A stretch of DNA of 64,000 nt from GCA-2709075 sp964492555 (GTDB lineage: Bacteria; Pseudomonadota; Alphaproteobacteria; MPNO01; UBA2964): assembly GCA_964492555.1 (NCBI GenBank), contig CAZBKQ010000004.1:1-64000 (forward strand). Reading direction: 5' to 3'. Below, one piece after another: positions 1 to 7,886 of this stretch (position 1 is its first letter; each line of letters starts with the position of its first letter). The notes below the pieces were generated by a model. The model did not search any database and was not told where the DNA came from. It was given only the letters and a program-made list of their open reading frames with translations. Both the position numbers and the translations under genes were made by a program.

Positions 1-1
1 T

Positions 2-91
2 TGGCGGAGGGAGAGGGATTCGAACCCTCGATACGGTTACCCGTATACTGATTTAGCAAACCAGCGCCTTCAGCCACTCGGCCACCCCTCC
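2..91 (-). tRNA. tRNA-Ser (anticodon GCT), CCA encoded
   Basis: The minus strand folds as a class II tRNA of 90 nt. The acceptor GGAGGGG (91-85) pairs with TCCCTCC, with one G-T pair. Then come TG, a D-arm beginning GCCGAGTGG, and an anticodon loop TTGCTAA giving anticodon GCT, which reads AGC/AGU. A long variable arm (TATACGG/CCGTATA) and a T-arm with GGTTCGAATCC follow. The discriminator is G and the CCA end is encoded at positions 4-2. The long variable arm and G73 are serine identity elements. Confidence 0.97.
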
Positions 92-128
92 GCCGGGAGT
101 GGTGTTTCACACGCTGTATGCGGGGCTA

Positions 129-156
129 GTTATGGCATAGCGGCGGCCGGTGTCAA
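129..156 (-). promoter_or_regulatory. Promoter of the tRNA-Ser gene
   Basis: On the minus strand a perfect -35 box TTGACA (156-151) is followed by a 16-nt spacer and CATAAC (134-129), four of six matches to TATAAT. The predicted transcription start is near position 122, about 30 nt before the mature tRNA 5' end at 91. This is a sigma-70-type promoter by inspection only. Confidence 0.6.
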
Positions 157-221
157 TCGCCAACCGGGCCAATCCGCATCACCGCGCCAGGCGGCCGAAT
201 ATTGCCGGAATTCCCGACCAG

Positions 222-488
222 CTAATTCTTGTGATCGGGGTGTGTTTCAACGAAATGCTTGAGCGTCGCCTTCAGCGTCAAGACCCGTTCGGCGTCGTTG
301 GCGGCCTCGGCCTCCGCGATATCGTCGAGAATGATTTTCCTGATGCGCACCGTGCCGTCCGGCTCATGCAGCAGATAGCTCGCCAGCTCCACGGCCACAA
401 TCTGGGGGATGTGTTCATGTGCGGCGATCGCCTCGATTTCATCCTCGGTCAGATCGACAAGCGCGAGACAATCTTCGTAACTCAGCAT
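222..488 (-). CDS. Conserved small protein of unknown function, 88 aa
   Basis: I do not recognise a named family. The product is a soluble, acidic protein starting MLSYEDCLALVDLTEDEIEA, predicted mostly helical, with no signal peptide or membrane segment. It begins with ATG 22 bases after the stop of the universal stress protein gene on the same strand, so the two are probably co-transcribed. That suggests, but does not prove, a role in stress physiology. Codon usage matches the neighbours. Existence as a real gene is supported by the tight spacing and the protein-like composition; function is unknown. Confidence 0.72.
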   Translation of the reverse strand: MLSYEDCLALVDLTEDEIEAIAAHEHIPQIVAVELASYLLHEPDGTVRIRKIILDDIAEAEAANDAERVLTLKATLKHFVETHPDHKN

Positions 489-510
489 TGTAATACGCCT
501 TTCCCGTCGG

Positions 511-1374
511 TTAGTTCGCCATCAGCACGGGGATATCCGCTTTCTGGAAAATATCGCGGGTTACGCCACCGAGAACGAGTTCCTGCAGGCGGCTATGCGA
601 AAACGCACCCATAATCAGCAAATCGGCGCCGGCGTCCTTCGCTTCATCGAGCAAAATTTCGCTCACCGGCCGGTAATCGGGATCGACCTCTGTCAGAGCG
701 GCGGTCACGCCGTGCAGCGCCAGATATTCCTGCATCGCCGAGGCCGCCGGACCGTCTTTCGCATTTGTGGCGACACTTACAATCCGCACTGTTTCAGCGG
801 TCTTGAGCATCGGCAAAGCGGCATGGACCGAACGGCCGGCCGCCGCGCTGCGGTTCCAGCCGACGACAATATTCTTCCCGATTGTCCCGGGTGGCTCCTG
901 CGGTGCGATAAAAACCGGGCGCCCGCTAACAAAAAGAGACACTTCCGCGATGGAACGCGTCAGCGGCCCGACCCCTTCTTCTTTCCGCCCGGCGACGACC
1001 AGATCCGATGCCCCCGCGCGGGCGACAATTTCATCGGCCGGCCGTCCGCGTACGACTTCCCACGATACCGATAACCCGTCGCCAGCTGTCGGATGCTGGA
1101 TATAAGGAACGCCTGCGGCATTGACGACTTCATCAAAGGCCTTTCTGGCCGCGGACACGCGAGCCTTCTCTTCCTTCTCGAACGATTTGAGCAGGTTCTC
1201 CAACTCAACCGGATCCCAATCCTCCGACGCCATCGGCAGCGGTTCTTCGAATACACGGCGGCAACAGATTGCTTCGACATGCCCGTCATTCAGCCGGGCG
1301 ATTTCGATCGCGCATTGCATGCCGGTTTTCACCGACGACATACCGATGATCGGAAAAAGAATTTTTTTATACAT
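511..1374 (-). CDS. Tandem-domain universal stress protein (UspA family)
   Basis: The product is 287 aa with two Usp folds. The N-terminal copy starts MYKKILFPIIGM. The C-terminal copy starts near residue 165 (IGKNIVVGWNRSAAAGRSV) and ends with ADLLIMGAFSHSRLQELVLG followed by GVTRDIF, which resembles the G-x2-G-x9-G(S/T) nucleotide-binding motif of ATP-binding Usp proteins. Such cytosolic proteins accumulate under starvation, oxidative or respiratory stress; the client is not predictable. I chose the ATG at 1374 behind a G-rich ribosome site; a GTG at 1392 would add six unsupported residues. The gene leads a likely two-gene unit with the small gene 22 bases downstream. Confidence 0.9.
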   Translation of the reverse strand: MYKKILFPIIGMSSVKTGMQCAIEIARLNDGHVEAICCRRVFEEPLPMASEDWDPVELENLLKSFEKEEKARVSAARKAFDEVVNAAGVPYIQHPTAGDGLSVSWEVVRGRPADEIVARAGASDLVVAGRKEEGVGPLTRSIAEVSLFVSGRPVFIAPQEPPGTIGKNIVVGWNRSAAAGRSVHAALPMLKTAETVRIVSVATNAKDGPAASAMQEYLALHGVTAALTEVDPDYRPVSEILLDEAKDAGADLLIMGAFSHSRLQELVLGGVTRDIFQKADIPVLMAN

Positions 1375-1502
1375 AGCACCCCCAGATTCCACGGCGCCGC
1401 GATACCGCAGCCACTTATCCTAGAGGTGGGAACAGAAGCCGGTCAAAACAATGGTGAAACCTGTCTCCGCAACACCCAAACATAAGGGGTGCATCAGTAA
1501 TC

Positions 1503-1862
1503 TCAGGCGCGGGACCAATCCAGATAGGCGTCTTTCATCTCGCCGGAAAGCGCGGCAAGGTCTTCTGAAACGTCGCCGAGAGATTCCCGCGCGGTGCGGT
1601 AGGCATCGCGGGCGTCGACGAATTTCTCCCACAGATCCGCCGCGCCAAGCGGGTCGTAATGCTTTCGCATTTCCCGGAACGGGCTCTCGTTCAAACTCAC
1701 TTTCAGCGCCGTTTTGAGGCGCTTGGCGACCTCGGCCTCACCGGAGGCATAGGCATGATTAAAGGCGATCAGAATTTTGTCGCTCAGCCGCCGGCCCTTT
1801 TCCAGGGACACGCCGGACTCGGACATTACCGCTTCCAACTCATCATTATCGCGTGGGCTCAT
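1503..1862 (-). CDS. Hypothetical protein, 119 aa, helical
   Basis: I do not recognise this protein. From the ATG at 1862 (preceded by GGAG about eight bases upstream) it reads MSPRDNDELEAVMSESGVSL and ends YLDWSRA. It is charged, lacks membrane segments and cysteines, and is predicted almost fully helical, with a segment KTALKVSLNESPFREMRKHY in the middle. An upstream extension is possible in frame but lacks a ribosome site. It lies 128 bases before the universal stress protein gene on the same strand and may share its transcript. Function is unknown. Confidence 0.6.
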   Translation of the reverse strand: MSPRDNDELEAVMSESGVSLEKGRRLSDKILIAFNHAYASGEAEVAKRLKTALKVSLNESPFREMRKHYDPLGAADLWEKFVDARDAYRTARESLGDVSEDLAALSGEMKDAYLDWSRA

Positions 1863-2046
1863 GGCCGGTCTCCACCTGATCATTGCGATAACCAATGGTC
1901 GCGGGACGCGATGAAATTTCGGTTAATTTATCCCTGAATTTTTTTTGAATTCATGGTGAATCAATTCGAAAATTAAATGATTTTTTAAGCATCCGCGCAC
2001 GACACTTTCCCCGTCACCGAAGCCAAAGCGGCATCAGGAGGGAAGC
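1863..2046. promoter_or_regulatory. AT-rich divergent intergenic region
   Basis: The segment separates a minus-strand gene from a plus-strand gene. Its core (about 1915-1995) is strikingly AT-rich against a GC-rich background, with a T8 run and several AATT/TTAA words. A weak sigma-70-like pair for the plus strand is TTGAAT (1945-1950), a 17-nt spacer and GAAAAT (1968-1973). No coding signal is seen. A bidirectional promoter region is the simplest reading. Confidence 0.4.
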
Positions 2047-2268
2047 ATGTCATTGTCAAAGCACTCGATTGAAAACCTGATCGATTTGGTCGAAATCAAG
2101 ATCGGCGCCCTGGAAATCATGGACGGCGAAGACAAGCGCGAAATGCGGAAGTTACAAAACTGCCGCGATGAGTTGATCGCGATGCAAACCGGCATTGAGA
2201 TGCCGCGCCGCCGCGGCCGGCCCAAGCGCACCGTACCGATGGCCGACAACGTCGTCCAGCTGCACTGA
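2047..2268 (+). CDS. Hypothetical small protein with basic C-terminus, 73 aa
   Basis: A strong ribosome site (AGGAGGG, eight bases upstream) precedes the ATG. The first 50 residues are helical and amphipathic (SIENLIDLVEIKIGALEIMD, then KREMRKLQNCRDELIAM). The C-terminal third contains a basic stretch PRRRGRPKRTVP, which resembles an AT-hook core (GRP flanked by basic residues), followed by MADNVVQLH. A small nucleic-acid-binding protein is possible but unproven. It stands alone, convergent with the GST gene downstream. Confidence 0.65.
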   Translation: MSLSKHSIENLIDLVEIKIGALEIMDGEDKREMRKLQNCRDELIAMQTGIEMPRRRGRPKRTVPMADNVVQLH

Positions 2269-2276
2269 GTCTTCCA

Positions 2277-2294
2277 GCGCGCCAATAGGCGCGC
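2277..2294. terminator. Hairpin between convergent genes
   Basis: GCGCGCC and GGCGCGC form a perfect 7-bp stem with an AATA loop, directly after the stop of the small gene at 2268 and before the stop of the minus-strand GST at 2314. No U-run follows on either strand, so intrinsic termination is uncertain; the location fits a bidirectional transcription end. Confidence 0.4.
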
Positions 2295-2313
2295 GTCAAG
2301 AAAGGCGCGGAAA

Positions 2314-2946
2314 CTAAGCTGCCCGCGGCTCCAGCGGAATCATTCCCTTTTGCACCGCCGGGCGCGCGTCAATGGCCTCATACCAGCGCTTGACGTTGGG
2401 AAATTCATCCAACGCGATTCCCTGCCACTCATACCGGGCGCACCACGGGAAGATCGCGATATCGGCAATCGTGTATGCGCCGGCCGCCATCCATTCATTA
2501 TCGGCAAGCCGCCCATCCAGAACACCCCATATCCGGCGCGTTTCCCTGGTGTAGCGCTCGATCCCGTAAGGCACTTTTTCGCCCGATGACCGGCGGAAAT
2601 GATGCGCCTGTCCGAACATCGGCCCGACCCCTCCCATCTGAAACATCAACCACTGGATCGTCTCGTACCGCCGGTCGATTTCCTGCGGAAAGAACTTCCC
2701 GTGCTTTTCACCGAGATACATCAGGATCGCGCCCGATTCGAACAGGGTGAAGGGCTTACCGTCGGGCCCGTCATTATCGACGATCGCGGGGATCTTCTGA
2801 TTGGGGTTCAGCGCCGTGAAATCATCGGCGAACTGGTCGCCCTTGCCGATCTCGATCGGATGCATGGTGTATTCGACACCCAGCTCCTCCAGCATGATAT
2901 GGACCTTACGGCCGTTGGAGGTGCTCCAGCTGTAAACGTCGTACAT
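2314..2946 (-). CDS. Nu-class (YfcG/YghU-like) glutathione S-transferase
   Basis: The protein is 210 aa, the usual length of this family. The thioredoxin-like N-domain begins MYDVYSWSTSNGRKVHIMLE; the S-T-S-N-G segment corresponds to the Thr/Asn pair that binds glutathione in Nu-class enzymes such as YfcG. LFESGAILMYLGEK holds the E-S pair contacting the gamma-glutamyl group. The helical C-domain contains MGGVGPMFGQAHHF and AYTIADIAIFPW. Family members act as glutathione-disulfide oxidoreductases or weak peroxidases; the substrate here is unknown. I chose the ATG at 2946 behind GGAGAAT. It follows another GST gene by 22 bases on the same strand and is one of three GST paralogues in this cluster. 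Confidence 0.9.
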   Translation of the reverse strand: MYDVYSWSTSNGRKVHIMLEELGVEYTMHPIEIGKGDQFADDFTALNPNQKIPAIVDNDGPDGKPFTLFESGAILMYLGEKHGKFFPQEIDRRYETIQWLMFQMGGVGPMFGQAHHFRRSSGEKVPYGIERYTRETRRIWGVLDGRLADNEWMAAGAYTIADIAIFPWCARYEWQGIALDEFPNVKRWYEAIDARPAVQKGMIPLEPRAA

Positions 2947-2968
2947 ATTATTCTCCGCTTCTCTTGGA

Positions 2969-3601
2969 TCAGGGAATGGCCATGCCGCGCTGAACGGCGG
3001 CACGATTGCTCATCCGGTTATACCAGTTACGCACGCCGACATAATCGTCGACGGAAATATCAAAATTTCGCTGCAACCCGTCGACCCAGGGATAAGCGGC
3101 CATATCGGCAATTGTGTAGGTCTTGGCGAGGAACTGATATTCGCGCAGCCGGAAATCCAGCGCGCTGACATACCGGCGGATATGGGCTTCCATCCGCGAG
3201 GCGCCCTGCGTCAGAGCCTCTTCCGACACACCTTCGACGAGACCGTTTTTGAAAAAGAAACATTCGCGCGAAAACGGGGCGAGCCCGGTCAGCACGATCA
3301 TCATCCATTGGGTCGCTTCCATCCGCGTAATGGCATTGTTGCCGTAAAAACGCCCGGTCTTGTCGGCGAGATATTGCAGAATAGCGCCGGCCTCGAACAC
3401 GCGGACGGGTTTTCCCCCGGGTCCTTCCTGATCGACAATCGCGGGAACGGTATGATCGGGACTGATCTTTTCAAAGGCGGGCGATTTGTGTTCGCCTTTC
3501 ATAAGATCGACCACGTGCGGCGTGTATTCTAGGCCGCATTCCTCCAGCATGATCGCGATCTTGCGGCCGTTGGGCGTGCCATATGTGTAGAAATCGATCA
3601 C
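2969..3601 (-). CDS. Glutathione S-transferase, YfcG-like paralogue
   Basis: A 210-aa GST starting MIDFYTYGTPNGRKIAIMLE, with the TPNG glutathione-site motif and VFEAGAILQYLADK in the thioredoxin-like domain. The C-domain differs from its neighbour (LTGLAPFSRECFFFKNG in place of the MGGVGPMFGQ segment), so substrate preference probably differs. It is the first gene of a two-GST transcript and is divergent from the MFS genes starting at 3710. The 108-bp divergent gap is the likely control region, but I see no clear operator. Assignment to the family is firm; the physiological substrate is not known. Confidence 0.88.
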   Translation of the reverse strand: MIDFYTYGTPNGRKIAIMLEECGLEYTPHVVDLMKGEHKSPAFEKISPDHTVPAIVDQEGPGGKPVRVFEAGAILQYLADKTGRFYGNNAITRMEATQWMMIVLTGLAPFSRECFFFKNGLVEGVSEEALTQGASRMEAHIRRYVSALDFRLREYQFLAKTYTIADMAAYPWVDGLQRNFDISVDDYVGVRNWYNRMSNRAAVQRGMAIP

Positions 3602-3709
3602 CGGTTCCCCTGCCCTTTCCAGTTATTCGCCTCTGACATAGAGCCGGAAGCGCATCAAATCCACCCCTCCCTTGCCAGAAACCGGCCCCACCATCACACT
3701 TTCGGTGCG

Positions 3710-4987
3710 ATGAATGACGGCAAACAAGAATTTCCCTGGCGGCTTCAATTGCCGATCTACGCCACGGGTTTTTTCAACGGCAACATCTATTTCATGACCG
3801 GCATCCTGATGCCGCTCTGGGCAATCATCCTTGTCGGGCCGGAAGAGCCGTTCCTGATCGGGTTGATCGTCGCGTCACGGCAGTTCGCACCGGTGCTTTT
3901 CTCCATCCAAGGCGGCACGCTTATGGATCGGTTCGGCGCGCGGCGGATCATGCTGGCGCTTGGGTTGATGGGCGCGGTCACCATGGCGGCCTTTCCCCAA
4001 TTTCCTTTTGTCGGCGCGGTGATGCTCCTGCAGCTCTTAAGCGGTTTCGCGGAATCGACCTGCTGGATCGGCAGCCAGGCATTGGTCGGCAGCGTTCTGC
4101 GCGGCAATCCGGTTTATGCGGGAAGACTGAGCTTTTTTCTGCGTTGCGGCGGCTTTGCCGGTCCGCTGCTGTCGGGATATGCCTGGCACGCCTTCGGGCC
4201 CGAAGCCGGATTCTATTTCATGGCGGGGTGGATTTTCTGCGGTTGGCTGGCGGGCTATCTGGTACCGGCCAAGGCCCAACCCAGCGACGCCGAATTGACG
4301 CCCAAACCGACCGCGAAGCTGCGCGATCTGGTTCCGCGCGCCTCCGACTATATAGAGACCTTCAAAATGGCCTTTATCCCGGCTGTCGGATTAATGGCGG
4401 CCTGCACCATGGTCCGTCAGACCGGATCGGTGATGCAGGTGTCTTTTTATCCGGTCTGGCTGAACCAGCTCGGCGTTACCGCCTTCGATATCGGTTTCAT
4501 GGTCGGGGTTAGCCATATCGTTTCCGCCGGATCGTCCCTATCGGTCGGGACCTATACGCGCTGGGTCCGCGAACACTGGCTGCTGGTTGCGACCATCGGG
4601 CTGTCAGTCCTGTTCACCCCCCTGCTGCCTGTTCACGCCGTCGATCTGCCCCTGCCGGCCGAAATCGGGGGCATCCCGCTTCCGATCATCGACAAGATCT
4701 ATATCTGGCTGATCGGGATCATCTGCCTGCGCGGATTCGTCCAGGGGATCAACATGCCGCTGATGATGTCGCTCAGCATGCGCGCAGTGCGCGGCGACCA
4801 GCAGGGCAAGGTGGCGGCGCTGCGGGTCACGCTTAACCGGCTCGGCACGGTCATTTTCCCGATCCTGATGGGCGCCATTGCAGAATTCTTCGGGCTGGAG
4901 GTCAGCTTCTATGTTGTCGGCGGAATGGGGCTGCTGGCGCTCGTTTGGGTCGCGCTCTGGGCGGCAAAGGAAGCTTCTTTCCGATAG
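3710..4987 (+). CDS. Major facilitator superfamily transporter (paralogue 1)
   Basis: The 425-aa inner membrane protein shows about twelve hydrophobic segments split by a cytoplasmic loop near residues 195-225 (PAKAQPSDAELTPKPTAKLR). The MFS motif A appears between helices 2 and 3 as GGTLMDRFGARRIM. It lacks an extra soluble domain. Substrate cannot be read from the sequence. It is followed after 35 bases by a clear paralogue, and the pair leads into CMD-family and cupin genes on the same strand, suggesting uptake or export of the compound handled by that cluster. Confidence 0.88.
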   Translation: MNDGKQEFPWRLQLPIYATGFFNGNIYFMTGILMPLWAIILVGPEEPFLIGLIVASRQFAPVLFSIQGGTLMDRFGARRIMLALGLMGAVTMAAFPQFPFVGAVMLLQLLSGFAESTCWIGSQALVGSVLRGNPVYAGRLSFFLRCGGFAGPLLSGYAWHAFGPEAGFYFMAGWIFCGWLAGYLVPAKAQPSDAELTPKPTAKLRDLVPRASDYIETFKMAFIPAVGLMAACTMVRQTGSVMQVSFYPVWLNQLGVTAFDIGFMVGVSHIVSAGSSLSVGTYTRWVREHWLLVATIGLSVLFTPLLPVHAVDLPLPAEIGGIPLPIIDKIYIWLIGIICLRGFVQGINMPLMMSLSMRAVRGDQQGKVAALRVTLNRLGTVIFPILMGAIAEFFGLEVSFYVVGGMGLLALVWVALWAAKEASFR

Positions 4988-5022
4988 GCTTACGCCACTT
5001 GCGCGACTCCCGAAGCGCGATC

Positions 5023-6327
5023 ATGCTTTCCGCCATGGCGGAAGAAGAACAACAATCCTACAGCGTTCAATTGCAGGCGGCGGTCTACAGCACCGCCTTT
5101 TTCAACGGCACGGTCCAGTCGATGGCCTCGACCATCGTTGCGCTGCTGCTGGTCGCCATGATCAATCCCGAGCTCACCTTTCTGATCGGGCTCATCATCG
5201 CCGCGCGGCAATTCCTGACCGTCACCATGTCGATCTATGGCGGCGCGCTGATGGACCGTTTCGGCACCCGGCAGGTGATTATCTGGTTCGGTTTTCTCGG
5301 CATCGCCGTTTCCCTTGGCTACCCGCTGACCGGGCCTCTTTTCGGCATCGATATGGGCACAGCGGCGCAGACTCCACCGTGGGGGTTTGTCATTGCCCTG
5401 ATCATCTTGCAGATGCTGTCAGGTTACGCCGAGGCAACCGGATGGATCGGCAGTCAGACGCTCGTCGGCCAGTTGATGAAAGGACAGCCGATCTATGCGG
5501 GGCGGATGACTTTTGTCGCGCGGATCGGCGGGTTTATCGGCCCCATCGCCGTCGGCGCCGCGTGGGATGAATTCGGCGCCTGGGGCGGGTTCGGATTTCT
5601 CGCCGCCTGGATCGTCGGCGGCATCATCGCGGCATCCTTCTTGCCCAATCTGGAACGCGCCAGGAAAACCGCAACGGTGGGCAATGACGGGCACGAAGTG
5701 GGGCCTACTGACAAGCCGGAATCGAGTTACGGGTCGACTTTCCGGCTGCTGCTGATACCCGCCATCGCCATGGTGATCATGATTACCGTTATGCGCCAGA
5801 CGGGTTCCGGCGTGCAAACCAGCTTCTACGTCGTCTGGCTGCGGGAAGAAATTGAGCTTTCAGGGTCGCTGATCGGTCTGCTGATCGGTTCCGCCAATGC
5901 GGCCTCCGCCGTGGCGGCCCTGACCATCGGGCCGCTGACCCGGGTGATCGCGGATCATTGGCTGTTGATCATCACGATCGGCATCTCCATCGTCTTTATC
6001 GCCATCACCCCGATGCTGGGCGATTTTTTCCCGCTGCTGCTGATCGCGATCTGTTGCCGGGGGATCGGCCAGGGGCTCAACCTGCCGCTGATGATGACGA
6101 TACTCGCGCGCAATGTCGGCCCGACCCAGCAGGGCCGCGTCACCGGCATGCGAATCTCCTTCAACAGGTTCGGGGGCATGTGCGTGCCGCCGATCATGGG
6201 CGGGCTTGCGGAAATCGTCGGGCTGGCCAACAGTTTCTATATCGTCGGGCTGGTCGGTGTCGTCGCGCTTTGCGGGCTGTCGATCTGGGTCGCCAATTCA
6301 CCCGGTTTCAAGAAACAGGGAGGCTAA
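5023..6327 (+). CDS. Major facilitator superfamily transporter (paralogue 2)
   Basis: The 434-aa protein is clearly related to the previous one: both have a start-proximal FFNG segment, motif A (here GGALMDRFGTRQVI), an SGYAEATGWIGSQTLVGQL-type segment in helices 4-5 and a second-half VMRQTGSG segment. About twelve membrane helices are expected. I start at ATG 5023 (MLSAMAEEEQQ); ATG 5035 is an alternative. The stop at 6327 is followed by the next start at 6329, with the ribosome site for that gene inside this one, so expression is coupled. The two MFS genes may form a heteromer or serve two related substrates. Confidence 0.88.
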   Translation: MLSAMAEEEQQSYSVQLQAAVYSTAFFNGTVQSMASTIVALLLVAMINPELTFLIGLIIAARQFLTVTMSIYGGALMDRFGTRQVIIWFGFLGIAVSLGYPLTGPLFGIDMGTAAQTPPWGFVIALIILQMLSGYAEATGWIGSQTLVGQLMKGQPIYAGRMTFVARIGGFIGPIAVGAAWDEFGAWGGFGFLAAWIVGGIIAASFLPNLERARKTATVGNDGHEVGPTDKPESSYGSTFRLLLIPAIAMVIMITVMRQTGSGVQTSFYVVWLREEIELSGSLIGLLIGSANAASAVAALTIGPLTRVIADHWLLIITIGISIVFIAITPMLGDFFPLLLIAICCRGIGQGLNLPLMMTILARNVGPTQQGRVTGMRISFNRFGGMCVPPIMGGLAEIVGLANSFYIVGLVGVVALCGLSIWVANSPGFKKQGG

Positions 6328-6328
6328 A

Positions 6329-6886
6329 ATGGCACGTATTGATCCCATTCCCATGGATGAAATGACGCCGGATCAAAGGCGTTGTAATGACGAAATCGCG
6401 GGGACGCGCGGCGGCGGTGCGGCCAAGGGGCCGTTCGCGTTGTGGCTGCGCACGCCGGAACTGGCGGACAAGGCGAACGAATTCGGCTCTCACCTGCGCC
6501 ACAACACCACCGTGCCGCAAAATCTGGTGGAGCTCGCCGTGCTGGTCATCGCGCGGCATTACACGGCGCAATATGAGTGGCACGCCCATATGAACAGCTG
6601 GCGCAAGCTGGGGCTGGATGAGGCAATTGCCGACGCGATCCGCGACCACAAGACGCCGGAGCTGAAAACGGACGAGGACATTGTGGTCTATCAGCTCACC
6701 ACCGAATTGCTCGACGGCAAAAAAGTATCTGACGGCACCTACAATGCCGCCGTCGAGGTGCTGGGCGAACAGACTGTGCTCGACCTCGTCACCATTATCG
6801 GGTTCTACGTAATGGTCGCGCTGGTGCTGGTCACGTTCGAGGTCGAAATCCCCGGCGATCACGACAAGAAACCCCTGCCGGAGTAA
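6329..6886 (+). CDS. Carboxymuconolactone decarboxylase (CMD) family protein
   Basis: The 185-aa cytosolic protein belongs to the AhpD/CMD fold: TVPQNLVELAVLVIARHYTA is the conserved helix, followed by QYEWHAHMNSWRKLGL. The CxxC pair of the AhpD peroxidase subgroup is absent (the position reads YEWH), so it resembles the decarboxylase/lactonase-type members rather than a thiol peroxidase. The ATG at 6329 sits behind CAGGGAGG, which lies within the end of the upstream MFS gene, so translation is probably coupled. The cupin gene starts four bases after this stop. Substrate unknown. Confidence 0.85.
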   Translation: MARIDPIPMDEMTPDQRRCNDEIAGTRGGGAAKGPFALWLRTPELADKANEFGSHLRHNTTVPQNLVELAVLVIARHYTAQYEWHAHMNSWRKLGLDEAIADAIRDHKTPELKTDEDIVVYQLTTELLDGKKVSDGTYNAAVEVLGEQTVLDLVTIIGFYVMVALVLVTFEVEIPGDHDKKPLPE

Positions 6887-6890
6887 AGCC

Positions 6891-7886
6891 ATGGCCGAAC
6901 AGCTTCCCCCCGATCCACCGATCCGCCGCGTCGTCACCGGACACAACGAAGAGCTGAATTCCGTTGTCAAAATCGATGGGCCGGCGACCAATCATAAATG
7001 GCCGCCGCATGGCATGAATGTCTCCACCCTGATCTGGTACACGGATGAAATGCCGGTCGAGATCTGGTCGGAGGAGGATTACGGCGACCGGACGGTCGAG
7101 CGCCAGCCAGTGCCGCGCGGTGCGCGTGTCGCGGTGATTGATTTTCATCCCGGATGCCCCGGCATGATGCACCGCACCGATACGGTCGATTACGTCGTCT
7201 GCCTCTCCGGCGAGATCGATATGGAGCTGGATGACGGCGCCTCGGTTCATATGAAAGAAGGCGACGTGATGGTGCAACAGGGCACCAACCATAGCTGGAT
7301 CAATAACGGGACGGAGACCTGCCGCCTCGGCTTCGTCCTGCTGGACGGCAAGGCGGAACCCGGCAAGGGTGAAACATCGCCGCCACCCACCCTGCCGAAC
7401 GACCTGACAGGCGATCCGCCCGACCCGCCGATCCGCCGTATCGTCACTACCCATGACGCGAGCGGCAAGGCCATCGTCGGCATGGACGCAAACGCTGATA
7501 ACCACAAATGGTCGCCGCGCGGCTCGGTCTCCACCCTGATCTGGTCGAGCGATGAATGTCCCGCGGAAATCTGGTCGGAAGAGGATTACGGCGCGCGCAA
7601 GCTGGGTACGCAACCGCCGCCCAACGGCACCCGTTTCACCATCATGGATCACCCGCCGAATACGCCGGGCCGGATGCACCGTACCGATACGCTCGACATT
7701 ATCTTGGTGATGGAGGGTAAGATCGATATGGGAATGGATCAGGACGCCAGCGTCACGCTGAACAAGGGCGATGTGATGGTGCAGCAGGGCACCAATCACA
7801 GTTGGGACAATGTCTATGACGAACCCTGCCGCCTCGCCATTATCCTGATCGACGGCAAAAAAGGTGATCTGAAGATAACCGCCTGA
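6891..7886 (+). CDS. Duplicated cupin protein (two cupin_2 domains)
   Basis: The 331-aa protein is an internal duplication: residues about 8-160 and 175-325 repeat the same order of motifs (PPIRR, NHKW, STLIW, EIWSEEDYG, MHRTDT, GDVMVQQGTNHSW). In each half MHRTDT aligns with cupin motif 1 and GDVMVQQGTNHSW with motif 2, supplying likely metal-binding His residues; the usual motif-1 Glu is replaced by Asp. Single-domain relatives of about 165 aa are common; the tandem form would be a built-in dimer or bicupin. It ends one base before the stop of the convergent AhpD-like gene, with no spacer. Reaction unknown; an isomerase or dioxygenase role is possible. Confidence 0.85.
   Translation: MAEQLPPDPPIRRVVTGHNEELNSVVKIDGPATNHKWPPHGMNVSTLIWYTDEMPVEIWSEEDYGDRTVERQPVPRGARVAVIDFHPGCPGMMHRTDTVDYVVCLSGEIDMELDDGASVHMKEGDVMVQQGTNHSWINNGTETCRLGFVLLDGKAEPGKGETSPPPTLPNDLTGDPPDPPIRRIVTTHDASGKAIVGMDANADNHKWSPRGSVSTLIWSSDECPAEIWSEEDYGARKLGTQPPPNGTRFTIMDHPPNTPGRMHRTDTLDIILVMEGKIDMGMDQDASVTLNKGDVMVQQGTNHSWDNVYDEPCRLAIILIDGKKGDLKITA

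Noticed and set aside
1972..1988. TTAA...TTAA pair resembling a CtrA binding site
   Set aside because: The half-sites are separated by eight bases rather than seven and lie in a generally AT-rich segment.
6831..7799. 322-codon open frame antisense to the cupin gene
   Set aside because: It mirrors the high-GC codon structure of the duplicated cupin gene, has low-complexity composition and no ribosome site; the sense gene is clearly real.
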